A stretch of DNA of 64,000 nt from Antedon bifida (GCA_963402885.1 OY727096.1:9929501-9993500), one strand, 5' to 3'; counted from the first letter of the stretch, positions 1-11,759 are shown. The notes: generated by a model from the letters alone, not told the origin. Made by a program: numbers and translations.

Positions 1-2377
1 TATGCTGATCGTCCTCAGGAGTGACTTTATATATGAACCTAATGACAGAGATAGAGAGCTACTCTTTAATAGATGACTGGCAATAGTCTGTCAGATAGAG
101 ACAGCTGCAGAACCGGGTGATGTTTGTACCTTCAAATAGATAACACAAACATACTGACTGATATGCCAATGCGGTACATTATGAATTGTGTAGTGGTTGC
201 TATTAAACAATATCAGTTTCCAGGGAACTGCAGGAAAATAGTGTCAATTGATTATACCATAATGCCGTTTAAAGGTTATAAAAAGTGTTTGAAGAAACGC
301 AAAAACATTACTTCCTGGCATTTACGAGGCAGATTGACAATTATAAATCCCCGCGGTCTTCAATTGTTGTTTCTTTGATGCTTATTTTAGTTGTAAACGA
401 GCAATTTGTGGTGATAGCTTGAAGACACACAACGAGTTGAAATAGAGCAAAATCATTAATCTTTTCTCACCGTTGGGCGCCATAACCTAAATCCATTAAG
501 AAGTGGGTTCGAAGCTCTTCCCGTTCTAGGTCACAATTTTCAAACATTTAACCAATCTATAAATATCAACATTTAAATGTTTGATAGAACAATAGAGTGT
601 ATGCGCTTCAAAAATATCTTTGGAACAAAACCATCTAAAGTTCTAAAACTACCTTTCCAAAAGTATTTCTTTTTTCTTTGGTTTCTTTCTTGTTTATTTG
701 TTTGTAATCACATCAGAACAAAGCCGGACGCAAAGTTTCGTTTTACCAATCCGGGCTAAGCAAGGTTATTGTGGAATGGACATACGAGTATATTGATCAT
801 CCATGTCCTACGTTTTATACCACAGAGGGGATAGATATTTGCAAGAAAGGTGCGTGCGTGTGTGTCCATCCCGTGTGTGAAGGAATGAGGTTCACCATTT
901 CAGCCAACGTTTCATTTTTGTTCGGTTCATGACCTTCCAAATGTACTCTTTATATAATTTCTCATAAACAAACAAAAAATTATCTCGTCTTTTCATACAT
1001 CACACGGGCAGCAAATTTTGACTACTGACGATTTCATCCCCCAATAGTCTGATTATTAAAGCCTGATTTACGAGGATTCTAGAATGACGAAAGTAATTAA
1101 ACTTACTTTATAACCTATAAACATGTATTGATGTTCAAATCTAAGAATAGCAAGATTCAAAGCAACATTAACCGGTAAAAACTTGCATAGGTTAAAAGGT
1201 TGCGAAAGGCTAAAGACAGGCTAAGATATTAATCACCCAAAGAAGCTTTAAAAATATTTTGTTTTAAAGGCCAATACAGATTCATATGAAATTATATACA
1301 TACAAATAAATATATCAGGCCAATATTTATTTTTCTTATGAAGTCTGAGCATAAAGTTAGAGAGACTGTGGTGACCAACACTCTTAGATACGCCTGAATA
1401 AAGGCGTATGTATGACAAAACAAAATGCACATAATGCATTGACGTCAATTGTTTGACCATGTTAGACTCATTTCTCAATTTTCATGCGAGGTTTGATAAA
1501 TACCTCATCGTAGATTTAACTACACATGTTCCAATAAATCGATTAAACAAATTAGATCAAAAAAAAAATAACAATATTAATATAGAATAAGTCGAAAAAT
1601 CCAATCTCAAGTCAACCATTAAATCCAATCTAATAACTCTTGATTGATTATATTGATATATTGATTAAATTATATCGCTTTTAGTTAACTTCTTCACCAT
1701 AAAGACAAAGCAACAGTTGACGCATTAATGCGTCAACAGACTGACACTACACCACATTTTCAGGCAGTGACCAGCAGTGCGCGCAAGGTTCATAATCTAT
1801 CATCGACTTAATAAGTATGGCTTGCCGTCGGGAAATAAGTACATTTATTCACATTGACAATATCATCTAAATTCCCAACGTGTCGCGTGCTGAAAACCCA
1901 ATTATGAATGACCTTACATGATGTAATAATAGGTTTGGAAATTGTTTGTTACGGAAAAGCTCCACGCAGTTTGTTTCTCTGAATTGTATTTCAATACAGG
2001 TACTGTAGTGCTGAGTGTACTACCGAATGAATCCGGTATTTTAACATATATTCACGTCTATGCTTAAAACTTATGGTCATTTATTTACTGACAGACTTGC
2101 AGATATTCTCATTGTTAGAATCACCCGATTCTCTGCAGGTGTCGCTAAATATAGTCTAACTGACTATCACAAGTCAGAATTAGGGTTAAGTGGTCAATAG
2201 CCAATTGAGTTGCTGACACAAATTATTTCCAGGGAAAATTATATCAATTAATTCATGAAAATTATTGGAAACTAAATGAACATTAGCACACCATAAACCA
2301 CTAATCACCCTGTAGTTACCGTTACGTCATATCGTACATGCCTATTAACAGGTAGTTTTAAAATTTATTTTTGTTCG
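1..2377. other. AT-rich intergenic DNA, no gene recognised
   Basis: No reading frame here exceeds about 85 codons, and none resembles a known protein. Around 504-517 there is a short match to a tRNA B box (GGGTTCGAAGCT), but no matching A box or cloverleaf is visible, so it is not called as a tRNA. The only clear structure is the palindrome at 1717-1736. Confidence 0.6.
1717..1736. repeat. 20-bp perfect palindrome
   Basis: TTGACGCATTAATGCGTCAA reads the same on both strands. The flanking bases nearly extend the symmetry (CAG before, CAG after). It could be a binding site for a dimeric factor or a chance palindrome. Nothing nearby settles which. Confidence 0.75.
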
Positions 2378-3213
2378 CGCCGCGGCTTTAGCCAGCTATA
2401 TCCCCAGAGGACTACTCATTCAGAAGCTATATTAAGCGAAAGCTATAGTTCTAGAGGCTGACAGTTTTGATATTTTGTAAACTAGGACGGGTTATGCTCA
2501 AATTACAAACCCCAAAGCACGTCTGGGAGAAGAGAGTCTATGGAAACATTTGCATGCAATCTGTAAAATCTTGTTCAATGAATAATGAATTTGTTTTTGC
2601 TGTTAACCTAGGCCGGTATTATGATAATTCACTGTCAAATTATCAAAGTTTTTGTTTGTAATAGGATACAATTTGTTCACGCTTGAATGTCTCTTTATTT
2701 ATCACTTGTTGACATCTAGGCTTGATGAAGTGACCCACAGACTAAAGTGACAGAAATGGAGTCTGTTTAGTCGTCTAAAATTGGCTTTAATATTATTTAG
2801 ACATCATTTTTATTTAAATTATTTAATAAGCACATCATCTTTTACAGATTGAGTACTTTTTATTTTTCAATTTCAATTGCACAATTATGACATATCAAAG
2901 TATGAATTCTTGTTGTATTTTACTTCAAATACTAAAGTTATTCAATTCTGTAAAAAAAAAATGATTCACTTATAAAAAGAGAAAATAAACGTTTAATTTT
3001 AATCAAAAACCATTGTCTGTGACAGTATTTTTTGCTTTAAATTACATTTTTTTAAGGTAAATATTGTTTTGGTTAACGTGAATAACTATTATGTGACAAT
3101 AAAATGACACATTTAGAAACAAATTTGAAAAAAAAAATATTTTAAAACTGTTACGTCAACAAGCAAGCGGCGTTTTTTTGTAAGAAATATTTCTTGTTTA
3201 TTTGCTTTTTGCG
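2378..3213 (+). repeat. Dispersed repeat, copy A (longest copy)
   Basis: This is one of four copies of an undescribed repeat; the others are 33300-33830 on the minus strand, 39170-39660 and 45510-46130. The copies share a 5' block (GCGCC..GGCTTTA..CAG then CATTCAGAAGC), a middle block at 2521-2542 (GTCTGGGAGAAGAGAGTCTA) and a 3' block ending GCGGCGTTTTTTTGTAAG followed by the palindrome-like AAGAAATATTTCTT. The 2977-3205 part aligns closely with the reverse complement of 33305-33530, including the stretch ACTATTATGTGACAATAAAA. No transposase or reverse transcriptase reading frame is present, so it is probably non-autonomous. Its class, DNA transposon or retroposon, cannot be decided because clear terminal repeats and target duplications were not found. 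Confidence 0.75.
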
Positions 3214-6030
3214 TCTGTAAGTTTATTTTCATGTTTGTAACGTTAACACGTTTTATTTAACACATATATATATATAAACTGACCACATGCCTAGTATTGA
3301 TTTAAAGAAAAATCGGTATATTATTGGTGACTTATAGCTCGAGCTCTGCCGCTCTCCTACCAAATCGGTCAGTATCGAGCGCTTCCTTTATAATATAATT
3401 TTCTTTTCAGTTCGTCTCAGAAAAATATTGATCAGGAATAATTATTCTTGTTAATACAATAATGATCAATACTTTTAAACAATCTATAAAAGCTATTTGT
3501 CAGAATATAAAATCGTTGAAATCCACTTGATATGCCGACAAGACAATTATTTCTTTTTATGTTTCACAATTCCACGTTCACAGTCCCGTGGAATACATTA
3601 AAGATTTAAACACTTTGATATTTGGTGCCGATAAAACGTAGATCAGTTTAGTACGGTAACCTTAATGTTAGATCAAAGGACGCAAAATTGCTTTCAGAAA
3701 TATATAAGGCAAAGGAACACAGGCGATCCACAAATAGTGCCAGTTAATGTAACATAAAAGCGTGATCGACCTGGATTGAACAGCATTTTAACAGACTAAT
3801 TCAAAATAATAATTACTCATCCCTGTGGACCTGTTTATGTAGGCCTACGTTTGTCCTAAATGACATTAAGTCAACGTACTAATGCTCCACTCTCGTATTT
3901 CTTCGTTATTACCGTTTCCAATTTATGGTTGTTCCTCAGCATACACAGGTTAGCATTTCTCATTTGCCTTTGAAATATCATTTTAATTGTCATAAGGATG
4001 TCTTCTGATCTTAACTCATGCTAATCATTATTATAAGGGCATATCATCGATATGATCTCAGTTGCGTAAAAATAGTTCGAATCGGATTTGAAACACTTAT
4101 ACAATTATAAATGGCCATGGAGAAAGTTTAGTCCCTCTTAGTTGGGTCGATTCAATCAGACTGGTCATTTGTAGTTTTCTATTTGGCGGCTTTGTACATT
4201 ATGTTCACTGCTACAATGATCTCTGGTGGCAGTTTAATCTGACACGGCATTGCAAGACTTTTGAAGACTTGATTATCATCAATATAATAATATACATACA
4301 TGTTTTAAGTAAAAAATAATGAATGATTTACTCATCAATGGTGTGATTCAAATTCATCAACATCAATTTCTAAAATGTATTGCATGTGTGTCAAAATACA
4401 GACCTTATACATTTACAATAAAATTGATGATAAGAATATGCAAATTTAACCATTTAGAACGATTCTACCATGAATAATAATTGAAAACTATAGTTGATAG
4501 TAGGTCGTGTCTAGAATTACGTTAAGGACTCATGAAACAACCATGCTTGATCATTTGGGACATTCGCTATTTTCTCAGCATCTTATGAAGAGTGAAAATA
4601 TTATTTCAAATTTGATTGAAACATGGTTAGGTTCATCACTTATTACATATTTCATTTATGATCTGGATATTAGTTTTCTCATGTGTTGTTTTTACCAATT
4701 TGATGCATTCTAAATGAATTTTTGTATGGTAATGATTAGTTTTTTTGCAAAACTAACCGATTTCCATTTCTCGTACACAATCGTAGGCCCAAGCTTATCG
4801 ATTTGGCTACAACGGAAGATCACATATTAGCGAGGTGGAACTACAGTTTAGAAAATCTGCCTTTTGGCAAGAATGTTTTACTGGACGATATATTCAGGCA
4901 AAGAAGGATATTGTTTGATCGGATGTTTCTGCTCTTTGGTCCTGCTATCCTCTGAAGCCTTGGCAATAAAGTATAAGCAACATCAAAGAGGTGTACATTT
5001 TTCTCAAATTTGGAATTTTTGTGAATCAGCGAATCAGAGAATGTGTATGTGCCTTACATTATTAATACAGAGAGAAAAAATTCTCAATTTTATTTATTGG
5101 AAATTAATATAGCGCCCTCTATTTTCTAATACGTTAACACACGATTCATTCCATGCATTATTTCCTTACCTTTGTCGCTTAAGCATTAGAACTTTTAAAA
5201 TTGTTTAAATACGTCGGTATTCTTTGATCTTTCAATTTAGAAATCCATTATGGAATTCAAGTCAACTGTAATTATCATAATGGTATTGGAATTACGCTGA
5301 GATAGCCTTTTAATTGATCGATCAATGTGGTACTGCACATTTTACACCCGATTATCAGTGCTTTTAAGCTACAGGCTCTACAGACCTCCTTATGTGTTTC
5401 ACATGTGGTGCTGTATAGTGGAATTTACCTATGATACTGGCCAAATTTCATGGAGAATAGGCTACAAGTTTATGTGAATTATGTGAATGAATAGGCGAAA
5501 GTTCAGTCTACTATTTGTTTGATTGCAATTTTATTTATATTGTCGTTAATTCCAAATTAATTCTGCTTTATTGATCTAACCTTTAATACTTCAACCACTG
5601 TTTACAGTATGCAACTGTTCATTATTCTTTAACAGTCGTAAAAGAAAATGTTTATAAATTAATGCACTAAGATTTTCTAAAATGTGTCATTCATTTCGTC
5701 ATCGAAAACAGTGAGAACATAATTGGTGTGAAGTTTTTTCTACTTCGTATAATGTAGAGGGCGCAACGCGCTGTACAATTGATTACGCAATAATAGTATG
5801 CAATCATTATGTAATAGGCCTACGTATTACTGTACCAAGATGTGCACAAACAGGTGCGCACAGACAAACTAGTGCACAAACAAGATTGTAACAGAGGCGA
5901 CACGTAATTGTTTAACAACTTAGTTTTTACCGCCGATAGACGACATACACGAAAAAGCAAATTAAGGGAAGAGGATTATTTTATTGTTTGTTTAATATTT
6001 CGTTGAATTTCAAAACTACCGTACGTACCA
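3214..6030. other. AT-rich intergenic DNA, no gene recognised
   Basis: No gene-like reading frame is seen. There is a short TA dinucleotide run near 3264-3276. The rest is unstructured AT-rich sequence with occasional AGGCCTA motifs (for example near 3840 and 5817). Confidence 0.55.
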
Positions 6031-6039
6031 TAGTTGTTC

Positions 6040-6682
6040 GTATTGCTGTTGTCCTACCTCGCATGCTTCACATGGTGTTTGCTGTTGTCCTACCTCGCAT
6101 GCTTCACATGGTGTTTGCTGTTGTCCTACCTCGCATGCTTCACATGGTGTTTGCTGTTGTCCTACCTCGCATGCTTCACATGGTGTTTGCTGTTGTTCTA
6201 CATCGCATGCTTCACATGGTGTTTGCTGTTGTTCTACATCGCATGCTTCACATGGTGTTTGCTGTTGTCCTACCTCGCATGCTTCACATGGTGTTTGCTG
6301 TTGTCCTACCTCGCATGCTTCACACGGTGTTTGCTGTTGTCCTACCTCGCATGCTTCACATGGTGTTTGCTGTTGTTCTACATCGCATGCTTCACATGGT
6401 GTTTGCTGTTGTCCTACCTCGCATGCTTCACATGGTGTTTGCTGTTGTCCTACCTCGCATGCTTCACATGGTGTTTGCTGTTGTCCTACCTCGCATGCTT
6501 CACGTGGTGTTTGCTGTTGTCCTACCTCGCATGCTTCACGTGGTTTTTGCTGTTGTCCTACCTCGCATGCTTCACGTGGTGTTAGCTGTTGTCCTACCTC
6601 GCATGCTTCACGTGGTGTTAGCTGTTGTCCTACCTCGCATGCTTCACATGGTGTTTGCTGTTGTCCTACCTCGTGGTAGGTA
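6040..6682. repeat. 36-bp minisatellite, array 1 (about 18 units)
   Basis: Head-to-tail units of 36 bp, with a core GCTGTTGTCCTACCTCGCAT followed by GCTTCACATGGTGTTT. Variants alternate CCTACCTCG with TCTACATCG, and ACATGG with ACGTGG or ACACGG. Because 36 is a multiple of three and the unit lacks stops, frames stay open on both strands. On the minus strand this gives a 236-residue frame with the 12-residue repeat EACEVGQQQTPC, and on the plus strand AVVLPRMLHMVF. Substitutions between units change residues in these frames (Q to L, T to K, C to R) without favouring silent sites, so a protein is unlikely. The right part of the array is the left end of the 1,253-bp duplicated unit. Confidence 0.95.
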
Positions 6683-7472
6683 GGTGTTTTCTCCTCTCCT
6701 GAAGAGTTCCCAACTCGTAAGAACAAACTGCCATATTCTCTCTAAATTCGATGAGATACCGGGATAATTCATTATTATAATGCCACAGTCAACAAAAAGT
6801 AGGGGTCACATAGTTGGAATAAGTGATAATATTATTAATTTTAAAAAATAAAATAAAACAATGCTAAAGGAAATTACTATATTTACTTCGTAGTAAGAAT
6901 AAAGTGCGAAGAGTTAAGAAATGCTGGAAGATGAATGGATTGACTTTCAACGTAATAATGTGACATATGGAAAGAAAGACAATACAATAACAAGGCCTGT
7001 CTCCTCTAAGTTATTTTATATCTATTCATGTTTTGATAAAGTAAATCATTAAGCTCTGTCCACTCTCAAACTTTATGTGACAACAAAATGTGATGTCATC
7101 TACCGTATTTGGGCATATCACTACAAAAATTTAGGCACATCACACTTTTTGGTTAGTATGATAGTGTAGACAGAGCTAGGAAAGTGATACTTTATCTGCA
7201 AAGTCAGTGATCCAAACAAATCATTTTGTGAAGAATTATCGAACGTCTGTTCTAATAATTGGGACTGTGTCTGCAAAAGAAGCTCGCGTCGAATTCGTTT
7301 GCCTAGAGTTTGCACAAAGATGGAAGGAAGATAACACCTGAATCGACCGTCGTTAACTACATCATTAGTTGATGACACTTCAATTGTAAGAATGTTAATA
7401 ACAAAATTGATCAACGGTGCTGCATCACACTACTATAACAATCAGAAGTTAGGTTAAGACACTCAAATTAAT
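6220..7472. repeat. 1,253-bp tandem duplication, first copy
   Basis: Every landmark in this segment recurs exactly 1,253 bp downstream: the minisatellite end, the unique spacer, the miniature element and the flanking sequence. The unit starts inside the 36-bp array at a TCTACATCG variant and ends in unique sequence just before the second array. The order of unit variants in the retained array is the same in both copies. This indicates a single event with one breakpoint in the minisatellite, not independent expansions. Confidence 0.9.
7053..7176. mobile_element. Miniature TTAA-type element (AGCTCTGTCC family), copy 1
   Basis: About 124 bp, bounded by GCTCTGTCCACTCTC on the left and ATAGTGTAGACAGAGC on the right, which are imperfect inverted repeats. 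TTAA precedes the left end; the right flank has decayed to TAGG. It is related to the better-kept copy at 52288-52438, sharing TATGTGACAACAAAATGTGATG-like and GGCATATCACTAC-like internal blocks. There is no coding capacity, so it must have moved using a transposase encoded elsewhere. TTAA flanks suggest the piggyBac superfamily, but TAA is also compatible. Confidence 0.8.
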
Positions 7473-7935
7473 TGTTTGCTGTTGTTCTACATCGCATGCT
7501 TCACATGGTGTTTGCTGTTGTCCTACCTCGCATGCTTCACATGGTGTTTGCTGTTGTCCTACCTCGCATGCTTCACACGGTGTTTGCTGTTGTCCTACCT
7601 CGCATGCTTCACATGGTGTTTGCTGTTGTTCTACATCGCATGCTTCACATGGTGTTTGCTGTTGTCCTACCTCGCATGCTTCACATGGTGTTTGCTGTTG
7701 TCCTACCTCGCATGCTTCACATGGTGTTTGCTGTTGTCCTACCTCGCATGCTTCACGTGGTGTTTGCTGTTGTCCTACCTCGCATGCTTCACGTGGTTTT
7801 TGCTGTTGTCCTACCTCGCATGCTTCACGTGGTGTTAGCTGTTGTCCTACCTCGCATGCTTCACGTGGTGTTAGCTGTTGTCCTACCTCGCATGCTTCAC
7901 ATGGTGTTTGCTGTTGTCCTACCTCGTGGTAGGTA
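7470..7935. repeat. 36-bp minisatellite, array 2 (about 13 units)
   Basis: Same unit and same order of unit variants as 6217-6682. It is the part of array 1 that was carried into the second copy of the 1,253-bp duplication. It ends in the same diverged partial unit followed by GTGGTAGGTAGGTGTTTTCT. The array also opens long frames on both strands, which are judged non-coding as in array 1. Confidence 0.95.
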
Positions 7936-8725
7936 GGTGTTTTCTCCTCTCCTGAAGAGTTCCCAACTCGTAAGAACAAACTGCCATATTCTCTCTAAAT
8001 TCGATGAGATACCGGGATAATTCATTATTATAATGCCACAGTCAACAAAAAGTAGGGGTCACATAGTTGGAATAAGTGATAATATTATTAATTTTAAAAA
8101 ATAAAATAAAACAATGCTAAAGGAAATTACTATATTTACTTCGTAGTAAGAATAAAGTGCGAAGAGTTAAGAAATGCTGGAAGATGAATGGATTGACTTT
8201 CAACGTAATAATGTGACATATGGAAAGAAAGACAATACAATAACAAGGCCTGTCTCCTCTAAGTTATTTTATATCTATTCATGTTTTGATAAAGTAAATC
8301 ATTAAGCTCTGTCCACTCTCAAACTTTATGTGACAACAAAATGTGATGTCATCTACCGTATTTGGGCATATCACTACAAAAATTTAGGCACATCACACTT
8401 TTTGGTTAGTATGATAGTGTAGACAGAGCTAGGAAAGTGATACTTTATCTGCAAAGTCAGTGATCCAAACAAATCATTTTGTGAAGAATTATCGAACGTC
8501 TGTTCTAATAATTGGGACTGTGTCTGCAAAAGAAGCTCGCGTCGAATTCGTTTGCCTAGAGTTTGCACAAAGATGGAAGGAAGATAACACCTGAATCGAC
8601 CGTCGTTAACTACATCATTAGTTGATGACACTTCAATTGTAAGAATGTTAATAACAAAATTGATCAACGGTGCTGCATCACACTACTATAACAATCAGAA
8701 GTTAGGTTAAGACACTCAATTTAAT
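7473..8725. repeat. 1,253-bp tandem duplication, second copy
   Basis: This segment is nearly identical to 6220-7472. The first difference seen by eye is at the very end, where ACTCAAATTAATTG at 7461 corresponds to ACTCAATTTAATTG at 8714. A 97-codon minus-strand frame is identical in both copies. That reflects recent copying, not selection, since the frame runs into the miniature element. Such high identity means either a very recent duplication or an assembly artefact in a repeat. Confidence 0.9.
8306..8429. mobile_element. Miniature TTAA-type element (AGCTCTGTCC family), copy 2
   Basis: This copy is identical by eye to 7053-7176 and lies exactly 1,253 bp downstream. It was duplicated along with the host segment and is not an independent insertion. 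Confidence 0.8.
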
Positions 8726-9600
8726 TGCTTTAAATGCAAAGTACAAATCAATATTGGCACACCGATATACTATTACTTATCACTCGATGAATCGTGAAGG
8801 AATTTTATATTATTATTAAAAAAAAAACAAAAACAGTTACATACAATAGGAGGCTTAATTAAATCCTGATTGTAAATAACGCATTTTTCCTGTCGACATG
8901 CGAATTTGGTTAGTGTAGACCTTACGCTATACTTTAGAACATCGACCTCATTACTCGTTATGTTGGAGTATTATACTGTGTAATACTATAATGCATGGTG
9001 TTCAAAAGGCTTTCAATTCAATCCGTGAAATGAATTTACTTTTTAAACCTACATTTTCACTCGTTTTGTCTAATTGTTAAATTAAATCCGGCATAACAAT
9101 GAATATTGTCTGCCTCAAATGATATATTTCAATTAAAAAACGAAACTTAAACACACAAAAAACAACTTTAGGCACATCGGCTCGAGGTTGGCACGTCGGG
9201 TTTACGAAAAGGGCAGGTGGAAAAAATACATGACAGATATTTTCGTGCTTCCTTGTTTGTCCTTTCGTAATGGCGTTGACGAGTTATTAATAGTCTTTTT
9301 ATTTTATCGGAATCTTAATTTTCTTCTAAATCATATCGCAAGAATACCTATACAGTATATTTTATAATTGGCCATAGGCTTATTTACTTCAATCCTGCTG
9401 CTTCGCCGAACATTAAAATGTTCTAACAATATCTCGCTTTTAAACAGAACTACGATGTTAACGGACGGAGGATGAGATGTCTTTAAGCATACGTTAAGTT
9501 TTACGTACTAATTAAAATATGTTTTCGTCGAAATCTGATTTTTAATCGAAAATGCATAAAAATAGAATTTCTAAGCATATATAATTGTTACAGTATTACT
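8726..9600. other. AT-rich intergenic DNA, no gene recognised
   Basis: This is single-copy-looking sequence between the tandem duplication and the foldback element. No reading frame or repeat was recognised. Confidence 0.55.
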
Positions 9601-9608
9601 TCTTTTTT
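9601..9608. repeat. Left target-site duplication of the foldback element
   Basis: TCTTTTTT just outside the left tip matches ACTTTTTT at 11760-11767 in 7 of 8 bases. An 8-bp duplication is the size reported for foldback/TU and hAT-type insertions. The T-run makes the match less decisive. Confidence 0.55.
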
Positions 9609-9719
9609 ATGGGCGGCCATTAGGGCCAAAATAGACAAACGTTGCCGTACGAACAATTCCGCTCCCGTAAGGCAAACTAATGGCGTTAAAGACATAATTC
9701 CTCGAGTGACAAACAAATA

Positions 9720-9880
9720 TTGCCGTACGGACACACAAACACATTGCCATATGAACAAATTGCCGTATGGTTAAATTGGCGTAAGGACAAACATTGGCGT
9801 AAGGACAAAAATTGGCGTAAGGACAAAATTGCCGAAAGGACAAAAATTGGCGTAAGGACAAAAATTGGCGTACGGTCTAA
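9720..9880. repeat. Outer 17-18-bp subrepeats, left arm
   Basis: Units start at 9776, 9794, 9812, 9829, 9847 and 9865, a spacing of 17-18 bp. The consensus is close to TTGGCGTAAGGACAAAAA, with one TTGCCGAAAGG variant. Upstream relatives (TTGCCGTACGGACAC, TTGCCATATGAAC) show that the array once reached closer to the tip. The mirrored right-arm array contains two GCCGAAAGG variants against one here, so the arms have drifted or been partly converted. Confidence 0.85.
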
Positions 9881-10141
9881 CTAAATATAAACGTTGAGGG
9901 CAGCATAGTAATTTAAAACCACGTGACTGAAACCACTCTGTTGTGTGTCCAGTCCTGATGGGGAATAAAAACGTAATCATGGAAGGCTTGTGTTAAGCTA
10001 GCCAACAATATAGGCCAGCCGACAATAAGCCAGCCCACTTTTATTTTTTCCAGCCAACAATAACTATGAAACACCGTTTGTGTATTTTTTACATTTTCAT
10101 GTTACGTGTTACTTATGGTTTTTATGGTATTAGAAATTAAA

Positions 10142-10558
10142 TATTTGTGAGAAAACGGCGGATTGCTCCTGGGAGTCACTTGGTGGGATTATACTAGGGT
10201 ACCTCTTTAGTCGTCCAGTAAAAGTTGGAGTAGGCCTATGACCGCTGGTGGTCCCGTTTACTCAGCCCTCATCTTTTAAATCTGAGTGTAACTCAATTAC
10301 GATTTTTAATATTATAGTGAAATTTGATACTGTATTTGTGAGAAAACGGCGGATTGCTCCTGGGAGTTACTTGGTGGGATTATACTAGGGTACCTCCTTA
10401 GTCGTCCAGTATAAGTTAAAGTAGGACCGCTGGTCCCGTTTACTCAGCATTTATCTTTTAAATCTGAGTGTAACTCAATTACGATTTTTAATATTATAGT
10501 GAAGTTTACTCAGCATTTATCTTTTGAATTTTATACTGTATTTGTGAGAAAACGGCGG
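10142..10558. repeat. Inner units of the foldback left arm
   Basis: TATTTGTGAGAAAACGGCGG starts at 10142, 10333 and 10539. The third copy is cut off after GGCGGAT, and the sequence switches there to the opposite orientation. This is the centre of the palindrome. Confidence 0.85.
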
Positions 10559-11248
10559 ATTTAAAAGATGAGGGCTGAGTAAACGGGACCAGTGGTCATA
10601 CTCTAACTTTCACTGGACGACTAAGGAGGTACCCTAGTATAATCCCACCAAGTGAATCCCAGGAGCAATCCGCCGTTTTCTCACAAATAGCCTACAGTAT
10701 AAAATTTCACTATATATAAAAAATCGTAATTGAGTTACACTCAGATTTTTAAAAGATAAATGCTGAGTAAACGGGACCAGTGGTCATACTCTAACTTTCA
10801 CTGAACGACTAAGGAGGTACCCTAGTATAATCCCACCAAGTAACTCCCAGGAGCAATCCGCCGTTTTCTCACAAATACAGTATCCAATTTCACTATAATA
10901 TTAAAAATCGTAATTGAGTTACACTCAGATTTTTAAAAGATAAATGCTGAGTAAACGGGACCAGTGGTCATACTTTAACTTATACTGGACGACCAAGGAG
11001 GTACCCTAGTATAATCCCACCAAGTAACTCCCATGAGCATTCCGCCGTTTTCTCACAAATACAGTATCAAATTTCACTATAATATTAAAAATCATAATTG
11101 AGTTGCACTCGTGTTTAAAAGATGAAGGCTGAGTAAACGGGAACACTACAGCGGTCCTACTCTAACTTTTACTGGACGACTAAAGAGGTACCCTAGTATA
11201 ATCCCACCAAGTGACTCCCAGGAGCAATCCGCCGTTTTCTCACAAATA
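10559..11248. repeat. Inner units of the foldback right arm (four)
   Basis: The reversed unit end CACAAATA lies at 10682, 10870, 11054 and 11241, giving periods of 188, 184 and 187 bp. Each unit carries GGTACCCTAGTATAATCCC and CCGCCGTTTTCTCACAAATA. Having two more units than the left arm explains the unequal arm lengths. Confidence 0.85.
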
Positions 11249-11487
11249 TTTAATTTCTAATACCATAAAAATCATAAGTAACACTGAAAATGTAAAAAAT
11301 ACACAAACGGTGTTTCATAGTTATTGTTGTGGCTGGAAAAAATAAAAGTGGGAAGGCTTATTGTCGGCTGGCCTATATTGTTGGCCTTCCATGATTATGT
11401 TTTTATTCCCCATCAGGACTGGACACACAGAGTGGTTTCAGTCACGTGGTTTTAAATTACTATGCTGCCCTCAACGTTTATATTTAG

Positions 11488-11650
11488 TTAGACTGTACGC
11501 CAATTTTTGTCCTTTCGGCAATTTTGTCCTTTCGGCAATTTTTGTCCTTACGCCAATTTTTGTCCTTACGCCAATGTTTGTCCTTACGCCAATTTAACCA
11601 TACGGCAATTTGTTCATATGGCAATGTGTTTGTGTGTCCGTACGGCAATA
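11488..11650. repeat. Outer 17-18-bp subrepeats, right arm
   Basis: This is the mirror image of the left outer array, with units such as TTTTTGTCCTTACGCCAA and TTTTGTCCTTTCGGCAA. It continues outward into CCATACGGCAATTTG and GTCCGTACGGCAATA variants. Confidence 0.85.
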
Positions 11651-11759
11651 TTTGTTTGTCACTCGAGGAATTATGTCTTTAACGCCATTAGTTTGCCTTA
11701 CGGGAGCGGAATTGTTCGTACGGCAACGTTTGTCTATTTTGGCCCTAATGGCCGCCCAT

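Larger units (their letters stand above)
9609..11759. mobile_element. Foldback (TU-like) transposon with long inverted arms
   Basis: The two ends are inverted copies, beginning ATGGGCGGCCATTAGGGCC on the left and ending with its reverse complement on the right. Similarity runs inward for the full arms: 9609 to about 10558, and about 10559 to 11759. Each arm has an outer part made of degenerate 17-18-bp units (ATTGGCGTAAGGACAAAA, with GCCGTACGG variants), a unique middle, and an inner part of about 185-205-bp units containing GTGAGAAAACGGCGGATTGC. The left arm has two full inner units and a truncated third; the right arm has four. The interior has no loop domain and no transposase. This layout matches foldback elements and sea-urchin TU elements, which have long inverted repeats with short tandem subrepeats at the outer ends. 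Frames of 70-90 codons in the outer repeats (PYANFCPYAN-like) are by-products. Confidence 0.9.

Noticed and set aside
7121..7414. 97-codon minus-strand frame, present identically at 8374-8667
   Set aside because: Its identity comes from the recent 1,253-bp duplication, and its last part lies inside a miniature element. Being copied is not evidence of function.
9607..9980. Overlapping minus-strand frames with CPYAN repeats, and plus-strand counterparts at 11361-11779
   Set aside because: They are translations of the 17-18-bp outer subrepeats of the foldback element, present in several frames.
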